Position numbers and translations under genes: made by a program. Source: HR10 sp964615335 (GTDB taxonomy: Bacteria; Acidobacteriota; Blastocatellia; HR10). Taken from it: a stretch of 64,000 nt of DNA. The stretch is taken from NCBI GenBank assembly GCA_964615335.1, contig CAZTMT010000002.1, forward strand, positions 186,001 through 250,000, given 5' to 3'. The notes beneath the pieces were generated by a model. The model was not told the origin of the DNA. It did no database searches and saw only the letters and a list, made by a program, of their open reading frames with translations. This document shows, in pieces, positions 35,804 to 44,612 of this stretch. Each line of letters begins with the position of its first letter. Position 1 is the first letter of the stretch.

Positions 35804-37348
35804 CTACATCCAGTAGGTGCGATCCAGACTCCGGTACTGGATCGCTTCGGAGACATGATGCGGCTGGATCGCCGTGCTCTCCTCCAGATCCGCGATCGTG
35901 CGACTCACTTTCAGGATGCGATCGTAAGCGCGGGCCGATAGCCCCAGGCGCGAGACGGCATTCTCCAGCAGGCGGTGCGCCGATTCGGTGAGACGGCAGT
36001 GGGCACGGATCAATCGCGGCGTCATCTGCGCATTGCAGTAGATCCCCTCTCCCGCATACCGGCGCAGTTGAAGGGCGCGAGCGCGCACGACGCGCTCCCG
36101 AATCGCCGAAGAACCTTCACCCGCCGCCTCGTCGGCCAGTTCCCGGAATCGCACCGCCGGGACTTCGATGTGAATGTCTATGCGATCCAGAAGGGGCCCC
36201 GAGATCTTCGAGACATACCGCTGGATCATCGCCGGAGTGCACGTGCACTGCCGGATCGTCGAGCCCCAGTATCCACACGGGCAGGGATTCATCGCCGCCG
36301 CGAGCATGAAACGGGCCGGGAAAGTCACCGACATGGAGGCGCGCGAGATCGTCACCTTCCCATCTTCCAGAGGTTGGCGCAAGACTTCGAGGACATTTCG
36401 ATCGAATTCGGGCAGCTCGTCCAAGAAGAGAACTCCATGGTGCGCGAGGCTCACCTCGCCCGGGCGCGGAACAGCTCCTCCCCCGATGAGGCCCGCATCG
36501 CTGATCGTATGATGGGGCGCGCGAAAGGGACGCGCCACGACCAGGCCGCGCTTCTCGGTCAATCCGACGACGCTGTGAATCGTCGTGACCTCAATGGCCT
36601 CTTCGAAAGTCAGGGGAGGCAAGATCGTCGGAATGCGCTTGGCCAGCATCGTCTTGCCGCTTCCCGGAGGACCAATCATCAAGATGTTGTGTCCTCCGGC
36701 ACAGGCGACTTCCAGAGCGCGCTTGGCCGCCCATTGCCCTTTGACCTCGCTGAAATCAACGGGATAGCGGTTGATCTCCTCGAAAAGCTCGTCCCGAGAG
36801 AGGCGCAGCGGAGCCGCCGGAGAGGACCCCGTGAGCCGACGCACGACTTCCGGGAGCGCGCTCACCGGATACACGTCAATCCCCTCGACCACCGCGGCCT
36901 CGCGCGCATTCTCCTCGGGCACGAACATCCGCCGAATCCCCTGCGATCTCGCCCTCACCGCCATCGGCAAGACGCCGCGAACGGGCCGAATCCGACCATC
37001 CAGCGAGAGTTCTCCCGTGAAGAGCGCATCCTGTACCGGCACGCCTTCCAAATATCCGTTTGCTCCGAGAATGCCCACGGCAATGGGGAGGTCGAAGCTG
37101 GACCCCTCCTTTTTGATGTCCGCCGGAGCCAAGTTCACCGTGACGCGATGAGGGGGGAAGAAGAAGCCGCAGTTCTGAATCGCCGCGCGAATGCGCTCTC
37201 GACTCTCCCGCACGGCTGCATCGGGGAGCCCGACCATGATGAACGCCGATCCGGCCTGGTCTCCCCCTCGGGGGGAGAGATCCACCTCCACCTCGACAAG
37301 ATAGGCCTCAATCCCCAGTGTCGCTGCGCTGGTCACTTTGAAGAGCAT
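35804..37348 (-). CDS. comM: YifB/ComM family Mg-chelatase-like AAA ATPase
   Basis: Hexameric AAA+ DNA helicase that drives branch migration during natural transformation. It has 514 residues: an N-terminal Lon-protease-like fold domain (about 1-165; GLPDAAVRESRERI), a Mg-chelatase AAA module with Walker A GPPGSGKT (about 218) and Walker B VLFLDELPEF, a zinc-like cysteine cluster (NPCPCGY...CTCTP) and a C-terminal lid. Together with the ComEA-like gene it hints at competence for DNA uptake, although no type IV pilus genes are seen here. Confidence 0.92.
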   Translation of the reverse strand: MLFKVTSAATLGIEAYLVEVEVDLSPRGGDQAGSAFIMVGLPDAAVRESRERIRAAIQNCGFFFPPHRVTVNLAPADIKKEGSSFDLPIAVGILGANGYLEGVPVQDALFTGELSLDGRIRPVRGVLPMAVRARSQGIRRMFVPEENAREAAVVEGIDVYPVSALPEVVRRLTGSSPAAPLRLSRDELFEEINRYPVDFSEVKGQWAAKRALEVACAGGHNILMIGPPGSGKTMLAKRIPTILPPLTFEEAIEVTTIHSVVGLTEKRGLVVARPFRAPHHTISDAGLIGGGAVPRPGEVSLAHHGVLFLDELPEFDRNVLEVLRQPLEDGKVTISRASMSVTFPARFMLAAAMNPCPCGYWGSTIRQCTCTPAMIQRYVSKISGPLLDRIDIHIEVPAVRFRELADEAAGEGSSAIRERVVRARALQLRRYAGEGIYCNAQMTPRLIRAHCRLTESAHRLLENAVSRLGLSARAYDRILKVSRTIADLEESTAIQPHHVSEAIQYRSLDRTYWM

Positions 37349-37392
37349 GGGGACTTCCCGGAATCAGGGGTCGAAAACCGAATTCAGGAGGA

Positions 37393-37457
37393 CAAAAAGC
37401 AAGGACGACCCTTGCCATCCGAGCGATCGAACTCGCTTCCTCTGGCAAGAGCCGTCC
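37393..37457 (-). terminator. Rho-independent terminator after the small secreted protein gene
   Basis: On the minus strand, arms at 37457-37444 and 37416-37403 pair at 12 of 14 positions (GGACGG... / ...TCGTCC). A TTGCTTTTTG run follows directly. The 27-base loop can form a second small stem. It lies 10 bases after the stop of the gene at 37467. Confidence 0.7.
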
Positions 37458-37466
37458 TCCACTTTT

Positions 37467-37844
37467 TCAGGAAGTCTTCGCGGCCGCTCCGGCTGCCGCC
37501 CGGACACTGATCCTCTTGAGGACGTGCTTGCCCGTGGACTCATCGCAGCGCGTCGTCACGCGATCTCCGGGCTTGAGGTCACTCAGGGTGATCGTCTGGC
37601 GCCCCTTGGTGATCCGAGCATCCGAAGCCACCGAGAGCGTCATCTCCTTGCCCGTCCTCTGCTTGATGACGATCTCCGACTTCGCCGTATCCACGGAGAC
37701 CACTTCCCCCGAATGGGTCTTCAAAGCGGGTTGCTGAGCGGCCGCCTTGGAAGGAGCTTGCCCCGTCTGTTGCTGTTGAGCCAGCAGGCTCATGACGGAG
37801 AGTGAAAGAGCGAACGTCACAGCCCATACGATGGATCGTCTCAT
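37467..37844 (-). CDS. Small secreted protein with OB-fold-like domain
   Basis: A 125-residue exported protein. A signal peptide covers about residues 1-23 (ending SLLAQ). A Gln/Ala-rich linker follows, then a beta-rich domain (about 45-115) with HSGEVVSVDTAKSEIVIKQ and LKPGDRVTT, similar in pattern to DUF5666-type OB-fold proteins that may bind metals or polymers. I cannot assign a function. It is a single-gene unit with a near-consensus promoter and its own terminator, which suggests strong expression. Confidence 0.75.
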   Translation of the reverse strand: MRRSIVWAVTFALSLSVMSLLAQQQQTGQAPSKAAAQQPALKTHSGEVVSVDTAKSEIVIKQRTGKEMTLSVASDARITKGRQTITLSDLKPGDRVTTRCDESTGKHVLKRISVRAAAGAAAKTS

Positions 37845-37879
37845 AGCCCTCTACCCTCCTCGTGATTTGGAACCTGACG

Positions 37880-37907
37880 ATTATAGCGCAGAGCGCAGCG
37901 ACGTCAA
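37880..37907 (-). promoter_or_regulatory. Near-consensus promoter of the small secreted protein gene
   Basis: On the minus strand, TTGACG (37907-37902), a 16-bp spacer and a perfect TATAAT (37885-37880). The leader is about 28 bases and holds a GAGGAGGG site. Confidence 0.8.
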
Positions 37908-37980
37908 GGGCGAAGACACAGAGACCTTCTCCATCTCCTGAGAAAACGGGAGATCGCATCGTGGAGGGCGCGCCCGCCGC

Positions 37981-39189
37981 TCAGCGCCGGGATGAAGCCG
38001 CCCGTTCCGATTCGACCTGAAGCGAGTTCAGGAACTCCGCATTCGTCTTGGTCTTGGCCAGGCGCTCCAGCATGAGCTGCATAGCCTCCACAGGCGAGAG
38101 AGTCGCCAGGACACGACGCAAGACAATGATCCGGTTCAGATCCTGAGGCGGGATGAGAAGCTCCTCTCGCCTGGTCCCCGAGCGATGGATGTCAATCGCC
38201 GGGAAGACGCGCTTGTCGGCCAACGCGCGATCCAGGTGGATCTCCATGTTGCCCGTCCCCTTGAACTCCTCGAAGATCACCTGATCCATCCGCGAGCCCG
38301 TATCAATGAGCGCTGTCGCGATGATCGTCAAACTGCCGGCATCTTCGAGGTTGCGGGCCGCTCCGAAGAAGCGCTTCGGTTTCTCCATGGCGCTGGCGTC
38401 GATGCCCCCCGTGAGCGTCCGACCACTCCGCTCCACAATCGAGTTGTGCGCTCGCGCCAGACGGGTGATCGAGTCCAGAAGGATCACGACGTCATTGCCG
38501 TACTCGACCAACCGCTTGGCTTTCTCCAGGACGATCTCCGCGACGCGGGCGTGTCGCTCGGCCGGCTGATCGAACGTCGAGGCCACGATCTCCCCATGCA
38601 CTTTTCGTTCCCAATCGGTGACCTCTTCCGGACGCTCGTCAATCAGAAGGACGATGAGTTTGACTTCCGGGTGGTTGCGGGTGATCGAGTTGGCGATCGT
38701 CTGCAGAAGCACCGTCTTTCCCGTTCGCGGAGGAGCGACGATCAACCCGCGCTGCCCCTTCCCGATCGGAGTCAGAAGGTCCATCACCCGAGCCGAGAGA
38801 TTGTCCGGAGTCGTTTCCAGATGGAAGCGCTCCTCCGGAAACAACGGAACGAGCGTCTCAAAAGGAGGCGTCTCGCGCCGCCGATCCGGGGCTTCTCCAT
38901 TGATCGTCTCCACGCGCACCAGAGCGAAATACCGCTCATCGTCATGCGGGGGACGACAGAGCCCACAGACGACATCTCCGGTGCGCATCTTGAACCGGCG
39001 AATCTGCGACTGCGCGACATAGATGTCATCCGGGCTCGGGATGTATCCGTTCTCAGGCGAGAGCAGGAATCCATGCCCTTCGGGCAAGACCTCCAGCACG
39101 CCCTCGATCAAGATGAGATCGTTCTTCATCATAGTCTGTTGGGAGGATAGATCCTGTCCGGCACGAGAGTCATCCATCATCTCCACCAT
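37981..39189 (-). CDS. rho: Transcription termination factor Rho, lacking the N-terminal helical domain
   Basis: Hexameric RNA-dependent ATPase that ends transcription. The RNA-binding cold-shock domain begins at once (LIEGVLEVLPEGHGFLLS), and the ATPase has Walker A APPRTGKT, Walker B VVILLDSITRLARA and the Q/R-loop region intact. The 402-residue form lacks the roughly 45-residue N-terminal helical bundle (Rho_N) found in E. coli Rho; only about 25 unrelated polar residues precede the RNA-binding domain. The upstream frame cannot supply it because rpoD ends at 39195. ATG 39189 is assumed; a TTG at 39198 would overlap the rpoD stop as TTGA. Both starts imply coupling to rpoD. Confidence 0.9.
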   Translation of the reverse strand: MVEMMDDSRAGQDLSSQQTMMKNDLILIEGVLEVLPEGHGFLLSPENGYIPSPDDIYVAQSQIRRFKMRTGDVVCGLCRPPHDDERYFALVRVETINGEAPDRRRETPPFETLVPLFPEERFHLETTPDNLSARVMDLLTPIGKGQRGLIVAPPRTGKTVLLQTIANSITRNHPEVKLIVLLIDERPEEVTDWERKVHGEIVASTFDQPAERHARVAEIVLEKAKRLVEYGNDVVILLDSITRLARAHNSIVERSGRTLTGGIDASAMEKPKRFFGAARNLEDAGSLTIIATALIDTGSRMDQVIFEEFKGTGNMEIHLDRALADKRVFPAIDIHRSGTRREELLIPPQDLNRIIVLRRVLATLSPVEAMQLMLERLAKTKTNAEFLNSLQVESERAASSRR

Positions 39190-39194
39190 AGACC

Positions 39195-40790
39195 TCAACC
39201 CAAGAAGGACTTGAGCTTGGAACTGATCGCCGGATGTCGCAACTTGGCCAGCGCTCGAGCTTCGATCTGGCGGACGCGCTCTCGCGTGACGCCCAGGTGC
39301 TTTCCGATCTCCTCCAGGGTGTATTCCTCCCCTTGCGGGTTGAGCCCAAACCGCATCCGGATGATCGTCTGCTCGCGCGGGGTGAGAACCCGGAGCGACT
39401 CTTCCGTGATGCGCTTCAGGTTGTTCTGAATGGCCAGTTCGATCGGGTTGTTCGAGCCCCGATCCGGGATGAGATGACCGAGCCGAACTTCTTCATTCTC
39501 AAACATGGGCGTCTCCAGCGAGACCGGTCCCTGGGCGGCCTCCATGAGCTGCCGCAGCTTCTCGGTCGTAATGCCCACTTTCCGCGCGATCTCGGCCGGT
39601 GTGGGTTCCCTCCCGAGCTTTTCGCCAAGCTCCCGCGTCACCTGCCGAATGCGCTCCAGTGTGTCCGTCACATGAACGGGCAAACGAATGGTCCGCGCCT
39701 TATCGGAGATCGCCCGCCGAATCGCCTGCCGAATCCACCAGACGGCATACGTCGAGAACTTGTACCCCCGGCGGTAGTCGAACTTCTCGACGGCCTTCAT
39801 GAGCCCGATGTTCCCCTCCTGAATGAGATCCAGCAACGGAAGGCCCAGGTGAGCGTACCGCTTGGCGAAGGCGATCACCAGCCGGAGATTAGCTTCTGTC
39901 AGCTCCCGCTTGGCCTGCTCGGATTGCTGCTGGCCCCGCAGGATCTGCTCCAGAGCCCGAGCGGGATCTTGCAGCGGGACGCCATAGCGCTGCTCCAGTT
40001 CTCGGACACACCGGCGCGCGGCGCGCACACGGGCCCGAAGCTCCCGATCGTCCTTCCGCCGCGCGCGACGAAGAGCCTGCTCCAGTTGCTGCAGCTCCTG
40101 CCGGGCGCGCTGCAGGTCCTCGACCGCCTGCCGGATCCGGGCAATAAGCTTCTCGCGAAGCGAAGGCACCAGATCCAGCTCGCGGATCTTCCGCGAGAGG
40201 ATCACCCGCGTCTTCTGGAACTGACGCAGGAGTCGGCGCTGCTTGGTCGGATTCTGCCGAAGCCCGCGCAGTTTCTCGGCCTGCCCCAGAAGACGCCGAT
40301 GCAGCTTCCGGATCTCCTCCAGAGTCCGGAGAACACGCGCCCGCAGCTCGCGCACATTCTCAGTCTCCTCGTCCTGCTCCGTATCCACGATCTCCTTCAG
40401 ATCAATCTCACCTTTCTTCAGCCGCTCGCCGAGCGCAATCAACTCCATGACAACAATCGGCGAGCGAGAGAGCGCCTTCCGCACCAGGCGTTCCCCACGC
40501 TCGATGCGCTTGGCCAAAAGGACCTCTCCTTCCTGCGTCAGAAGAGGAGTCGAGGCGATCTCACGGAAATAGGTCCGAATGGCATCAACAGCCTCGACCT
40601 CTTCGACCTCCCCTTCGCCCGGAAGCTCCTCCAAAGCTTCACCTTCAGAGAGTCCCGTGAGTCCCTCCTCAAACTCCTCCTCAGGATAGGCGAAGTCCAG
40701 CAGGTCTTCGCGAACAAACCCCTCCTCAAGCGACGAGGAGTCTTCGTCCATCAGAAGGGGATCATCAATGGATTCCAGTAAAGTCTCCAT
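39195..40790 (-). CDS. rpoD: Primary sigma factor RpoD
   Basis: Housekeeping sigma-70 of 531 residues. An acidic N-terminus without a recognisable region 1.1 is followed by region 1.2 (DAIRTYFREIASTPLLT), a long Arg/Glu-rich non-conserved coil, region 2 (ANLRLVIAFAKRYAHLGLPLLDLIQEGN and the -10-reading RGYKFSTYAVWWIRQAI), region 3 and region 4 with the helix-turn-helix LEEIGKHLGVTRERVRQIE that reads -35. ATG 40790 is chosen over a TTG at 40823. The gene has a strong promoter about 200 bases upstream and is followed directly by rho, so the cell's main initiation and termination factors share one message. Confidence 0.96.
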   Translation of the reverse strand: METLLESIDDPLLMDEDSSSLEEGFVREDLLDFAYPEEEFEEGLTGLSEGEALEELPGEGEVEEVEAVDAIRTYFREIASTPLLTQEGEVLLAKRIERGERLVRKALSRSPIVVMELIALGERLKKGEIDLKEIVDTEQDEETENVRELRARVLRTLEEIRKLHRRLLGQAEKLRGLRQNPTKQRRLLRQFQKTRVILSRKIRELDLVPSLREKLIARIRQAVEDLQRARQELQQLEQALRRARRKDDRELRARVRAARRCVRELEQRYGVPLQDPARALEQILRGQQQSEQAKRELTEANLRLVIAFAKRYAHLGLPLLDLIQEGNIGLMKAVEKFDYRRGYKFSTYAVWWIRQAIRRAISDKARTIRLPVHVTDTLERIRQVTRELGEKLGREPTPAEIARKVGITTEKLRQLMEAAQGPVSLETPMFENEEVRLGHLIPDRGSNNPIELAIQNNLKRITEESLRVLTPREQTIIRMRFGLNPQGEEYTLEEIGKHLGVTRERVRQIEARALAKLRHPAISSKLKSFLG

Positions 40791-40990
40791 ATGCCTTTCG
40801 CCTTCTTCTTCGGTCTCCCCCAAGCTCTACTGGATGTCACACTCCACCGGTGCGTTGCTCTTTCAAAGACTCGCGAAGCGACCGAAAAGCCTTCCGGCAC
40901 CCCCGTTCGGTGACGCACAACATTCCTTCGAGCCTCTCGTCTCCGACCGGGTACATTGTCTTACGCCCACCCTCTCAACAGAACCGCCAA

Positions 40991-41020
40991 AGTATATAGA
41001 AAATAAGCCCCTTCTGTCAA
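40991..41020 (-). promoter_or_regulatory. Promoter of the rpoD-rho operon
   Basis: On the minus strand, TTGACA (41020-41015), an 18-bp AT-rich spacer and TATACT (40996-40991). It lies just downstream of the hsp20 terminator. Confidence 0.75.
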
Positions 41021-41051
41021 GAAGAAAAATCGGCCAAAAAGGCCCCGCGCC

Positions 41052-41090
41052 ACAGAAAAGCCAGAGGGGCTCCTCGGATCGAGGAGCCCC
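41052..41090 (-). terminator. Rho-independent terminator after hsp20
   Basis: A perfect 11-bp stem (GGGGCTCCTCG with CGAGGAGCCCC) closed by a three-base loop covers 41066-41090, 11 bases after the hsp20 stop. On the minus strand it is followed by TCTGGCTTTTCTG, a partial U-run. Confidence 0.75.
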
Positions 41091-41101
41091 CTCCGACGGG
41101 C

Positions 41102-41614
41102 TCATTTGGCCGCCGCTTGAGACGCCCGGGGAGCTTCTAAGACCTTCACCTCAACCTTCTTGGCCTCCAACGCCGCCGGAGCCGGCATCACCAACTCCAG
41201 GACGCCATTCTGATAGGTCGCCTCGATCTGATCCGTATTGACGCCCTCCGGCAGCGAGAGCACCCGTTCGAAGCTCCCATAGGCGATCTCCCGGCGAATG
41301 AAGTTGGCTTCCTCGACCTTTCGATCAAAGCTCTTCCGGCCGCGAATCACAAGCTGATTGCCCGTGACGCGGATGTCCAGGTCCTTGGGATCCACTCCCG
41401 GCACCTCCACCCGCAAGTGGAGCTTCCCCTGATCCACAAACGCCTCCACAGGAACCCATGCGCTGGAGAGCCGAGGAAGCCGCTCCTCCTCCGAACGAGG
41501 AGCTACCCACTCCTCCAGATCCCGGGTCAGTTCGTAGAAGACCCGGCGGAAGGTGTTGTCAATGTCCCGATAGAGGTTGAAGAACTCATCGAAAGGTCGC
41601 CATCTCATCAACAT
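41102..41614 (-). CDS. Small heat-shock protein (Hsp20/alpha-crystallin)
   Basis: ATP-independent chaperone of 170 residues. The N-terminal arm (about 1-55, MRWRPFDEFFNL) is typical of the class A bacterial sHSPs. The alpha-crystallin domain covers about 55-145 with VEVPGVDPKDLDIRV and the GVLELVMPAP strand, and the C-terminal extension has a VKVLE motif in the place of the usual I-x-I. ATG 41614 is preferred over GTG 41623 because AAAGGAGG is at ideal distance. It has its own strong promoter and terminator, unlike the operon-borne Hsp20 at 14944-15300. Confidence 0.93.
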   Translation of the reverse strand: MLMRWRPFDEFFNLYRDIDNTFRRVFYELTRDLEEWVAPRSEEERLPRLSSAWVPVEAFVDQGKLHLRVEVPGVDPKDLDIRVTGNQLVIRGRKSFDRKVEEANFIRREIAYGSFERVLSLPEGVNTDQIEATYQNGVLELVMPAPAALEAKKVEVKVLEAPRASQAAAK

Positions 41615-41641
41615 AGCCCGCACCTCCTTTCTTTAGTGTTC

Positions 41642-41692
41642 TTTACTCAATTTTTCTGCTATAAGTTTAGTCAAGTTTTCTGAGCATGTCAA
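41642..41692 (-). promoter_or_regulatory. hsp20 promoter region with direct TTGAsTAAA repeats
   Basis: On the minus strand, TTGACA (41692-41687), a 17-bp spacer and TAAACT (41669-41664). Two direct repeats, TTGACTAAA (41674-41666) and TTGAGTAAA (41650-41642), are 24 bp apart; the first covers the -10 region and the second lies in the early leader. The block is far more AT-rich than its neighbours. The repeats could bind a heat-shock regulator, but they match neither CIRCE nor HAIR. Confidence 0.5.
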
Positions 41693-41742
41693 TACCCATT
41701 TTGCGCCGCCTCGACACCGCACGAGATGGAAACTAAACTGCT

Positions 41743-43422
41743 CTAGTTCAGTAACTTAACCCGCAAAAGGGCATACCCGCGATCCCACCAGAGAACCTCC
41801 ACACCAAGACCTGAGTCCTCCATGAGCTCCCTGGCCTGCTGCTGCCTCGCTACAAGGACGACGGTTCCGGTTTGGCGCAAGATCTCCTGAAGAGCCTCCC
41901 GCGAGAAGAGAATGCGCACCCTTCCCTGCTGGTCATAGAGCGAGCGCGCGTTGGTGTAAAAGGTCAAGCTGTGGTGAAACCATCCGTATCCGATCAGCTT
42001 CTCCCTTGGCCCAAGCTCTGCCAAAGCCACCTGAGCGAGGTCTCGAAAAGACTCTTTCCTCTCGATCCCCGGCTGAAAAGCGACCAAAAGACCGGGGATA
42101 GTGAGCGCACAGAGAGCAAGCAGAAAGACCGAGAGCGCCCGAGAGCGCAAGGTCCATCCGAGTCCCAGAGCCACACATCCTCCGGCGAGGCTCCCCCACA
42201 GAAGAAAACGCGCCAAAGGGGGCCAATCTCCCAATTCCTTTCGGGCGTAAAAGAAAGCGGCCACGGCGATCCCCAGAAAGAAGGCCGGCCAGATTCGAAC
42301 GACAACTCTCATGCTCAGATCGGAAATGCCCCGCCATATCCGGAGCAACTCCTGCGCCCCCAGAAGGGCGCACGCGGGAATGACAGGGAGCAGATAGCCG
42401 GGAAGCTTCGAGCGAGAGAACGAGAAAAAGAGCAGCGGCCACAGGATCCACAAAGCGGCAAACCGGGCGAGATTCCCCGGCATGTCTCCTTCGAGTTGAC
42501 CCTCTCTCTTCCGGAGCATCCGCCATAGCGCCGACAGAAGAAGCGGAGTCCACGGGAAAAAGCCCACAAGGAGGACGGGAAGATAGTAATAGACAGGGCC
42601 GGGATGCTGGAACCGTTCGCTCACATATCGCTCAAGGTGATGCTGGATGAAGAACTCGTCCACGAATCGCTTCCCCTGCTCGATCCATATAGGTCCGTAC
42701 CAGCTCCCGCAGACCAGCAGAAAGACCAATCCTCCTTTGAGGAGATCTCCCCTGAGCAATGGCCCGGAAGAGTCCCGCGGGATTCTCCGGATCGTGCCGG
42801 GCATCCCCACTTTCTGGCAAAGCAGGAGATAACTCCCCCCAATCACCAAGGGGAAGAGGATCCCGACGAGCCCTTTGGCCAGCACGGCGAGCCCGAAACA
42901 GAAGCAAGCCCCGATGAAGAAGCGGGATCTCTTGCGGGGAAGGGGTTCTTCCAATGCCAGGAAAAGCAAAAGGAGACCGGCGGCCAGTGTGGCGCTCAGG
43001 GGCATATCGGTTGTCGCCCCGCGCGCGAAGCCGAAGGACATGGGATTCACGACGAACAGACACGCCGAGAAGAATCCGTACAGCGGCGAGTGAACTCGCC
43101 GCCCCACGCCGTAAAGGAGGAAGGCTACGACCGTGGCCAGAAGCGCCGAGGGGAATCGCGCCGCGAATTCCTGGACCCCGAAGATCCGCATGCTGAGGGC
43201 CATGAGCCAGTAGGTGAGAACGGGTTTTTCCAGCCAGGGGTGCCCACCAAGTGTGGGAGTGATCGGGTCTTGACGGGCGAGCATCTCCCGGGCCACCTGC
43301 GCATAGCGGGGCTCATCGGGACCAATGAGGGCCATCGCTCCCAGTCGGTAGAAGAAAAAGAGCGCGCAGAGCCCCACCAGAAAGACCAGCCCCACCCCCT
43401 CACGCTTCCCGAGCTTGTCCAT
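41743..43422 (-). CDS. ArnT/PMT-family membrane glycosyltransferase (GT39/GT83)
   Basis: Integral-membrane GT-C enzyme of 559 residues that moves a sugar from a polyprenyl-phosphate donor to lipid A or a protein on the outer face of the inner membrane. Loop 1 carries the catalytic-site motif GPDEPRYAQVAREML (about 34-48) typical of ArnT-like enzymes; about 12 membrane helices follow and a soluble C-terminal domain (about 470-559). ArnT adds aminoarabinose, but no arn genes are near, so another sugar and acceptor are equally possible. It is followed by nothing on this strand until hsp20 and may be cotranscribed with the secreted-protein gene 54 bases upstream. Confidence 0.82.
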   Translation of the reverse strand: MDKLGKREGVGLVFLVGLCALFFFYRLGAMALIGPDEPRYAQVAREMLARQDPITPTLGGHPWLEKPVLTYWLMALSMRIFGVQEFAARFPSALLATVVAFLLYGVGRRVHSPLYGFFSACLFVVNPMSFGFARGATTDMPLSATLAAGLLLLFLALEEPLPRKRSRFFIGACFCFGLAVLAKGLVGILFPLVIGGSYLLLCQKVGMPGTIRRIPRDSSGPLLRGDLLKGGLVFLLVCGSWYGPIWIEQGKRFVDEFFIQHHLERYVSERFQHPGPVYYYLPVLLVGFFPWTPLLLSALWRMLRKREGQLEGDMPGNLARFAALWILWPLLFFSFSRSKLPGYLLPVIPACALLGAQELLRIWRGISDLSMRVVVRIWPAFFLGIAVAAFFYARKELGDWPPLARFLLWGSLAGGCVALGLGWTLRSRALSVFLLALCALTIPGLLVAFQPGIERKESFRDLAQVALAELGPREKLIGYGWFHHSLTFYTNARSLYDQQGRVRILFSREALQEILRQTGTVVLVARQQQARELMEDSGLGVEVLWWDRGYALLRVKLLN

Positions 43423-43476
43423 CCGTTCACTCGTTAGAGGAGAAGGAGGGAAAGGCGTCGTACTTCCCGTGTCTCT

Positions 43477-44571
43477 TCAGTTGGGCAAGAGGACGCCGCG
43501 CACATCGTAGGTCTTCTGCACCGAATTGCCCGGGAAGCTCACTGTCCTCATGGTCGGAGCGATGTACTGCTCCAAACAGAGCACCCTGTAAGCCCTGCCG
43601 CCTACAGTCCGGTATGTCCCGCAGAGGGGATCGTTCGGACCGCTGACGATCTCGCCGAATTGCGTCGAGTAGAACCGGCCTGTCGGATGTGGCCGGAAGG
43701 CATACCAGGCCAGCTCGATCCGTCGCGTGTCGTTCAGAAACCCTGTGGGCAGCCACGTGTTCATCGCGCTGAGATCCGGATTGCTCGATTGTCCTCGCGC
43801 CGGTCCGTGATAGTACTGCGGCTTGACGTTAAATCCCAGATCCCATCCCCACTCGGGCGTTCCCGCTCGGCTATACCAGTTCTCGAACGCGATGGGGCAC
43901 TCGGGGAAGTTGACCGCCATGATCGGACGTACCGATTGCGGCCCGCCGCAGGTATCCACCGGACGAACATTGGGCCCCGGATTATCCCCTTCGCCAAAAT
44001 CAGCCCAGAGATTCCAGTAGCTCACTCTCCCGGCAGGATCTCTAGCCCAGACCTGATAGGAGTGGAAGCGCGACACATGTCCGCTGGGAGTCGTGTCCAA
44101 ATGCATGATCACGTAGACCTCGACGCCGTCGTCGCGCAGCGAAAATCCTTTGAATCCGGTGTGCTTGTACAGGTTCTCGCCCGGCGTGTTTCCAGGATGA
44201 CTGAACATGGGCATCCACCGCGAAGCGTACACCCAGGCCGGCGGCTCATCGCCATGCTCATGCCCGTAGAAGCATCCGCTCGAATGAGCCGGCGGATGCC
44301 AGACGTTCGGGTCATGGAGGCTCGCCGGGCAGAGCTGACCCGGAGTCGGCCTCGAACCCGATGCGGAAGCGCACTCAATCGTCACCTGCTTGCGGTCGCG
44401 CGAAACCCGAACCGAGAGCCCCGTGGAGCAGTTCACTCTGACCGATGTCCCGGGATCAAGGGTGATGGTTTGCGATGGGTTCTGAGCGGAAGACGAACGT
44501 ACGCCAGGTGTCAGTGTCGCCAGCAGCATGAGGAACAGTCCAGAAGCCGATCGTAGGACAACTCTTTTCAT
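43477..44571 (-). CDS. Secreted protein with HEHGD motif, unrecognised family
   Basis: A 364-residue exported protein I do not recognise. A signal peptide covers about residues 1-30. A short beta-rich N-terminal part (ITLDPGTSVRVNC...) is followed by a Cys/His/Trp-rich body. Its most striking feature is a cluster near residues 93-105, GCFYGHEHGDEPPAW, with further histidines close by (NVWHPPAHSSGC); this could bind a metal. About eight cysteines after the signal peptide fit disulfides in the periplasm or outside. ATG 44571 has a GAGGAGGG site, and a promoter lies at 44613-44641. The next gene on the strand is the ArnT-like enzyme. Confidence 0.7.
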   Translation of the reverse strand: MKRVVLRSASGLFLMLLATLTPGVRSSSAQNPSQTITLDPGTSVRVNCSTGLSVRVSRDRKQVTIECASASGSRPTPGQLCPASLHDPNVWHPPAHSSGCFYGHEHGDEPPAWVYASRWMPMFSHPGNTPGENLYKHTGFKGFSLRDDGVEVYVIMHLDTTPSGHVSRFHSYQVWARDPAGRVSYWNLWADFGEGDNPGPNVRPVDTCGGPQSVRPIMAVNFPECPIAFENWYSRAGTPEWGWDLGFNVKPQYYHGPARGQSSNPDLSAMNTWLPTGFLNDTRRIELAWYAFRPHPTGRFYSTQFGEIVSGPNDPLCGTYRTVGGRAYRVLCLEQYIAPTMRTVSFPGNSVQKTYDVRGVLLPN

Positions 44572-44612
44572 CTTTCCCTCCTCAGCGAGCATAAGTCTCA
44601 TCACCCTGAAAT

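Larger units (their letters stand above)
40791..41101 (-). other. Gap between hsp20 and rpoD: terminator, promoter and long rpoD leader
   Basis: This 311-base gap holds no gene. In the direction of transcription it contains the hsp20 terminator (41090-41052), an AT-rich rpoD promoter (41020-40991) and then about 190 bases of untranslated leader before the rpoD ATG. The leader is unusually long for this window and its ribosome site is weak (AAGG four bases from the ATG), leaving room for post-transcriptional control; I see no known riboswitch in it. Confidence 0.5.

Noticed and set aside
41615..41742. CIRCE or HAIR operator upstream of hsp20
   Set aside because: Neither the CIRCE half-sites (TTAGCACTC / GAGTGCTAA) nor the HAIR inverted repeat (CTTGAGT-N7-ACTCAAG) is present; only direct repeats are seen.
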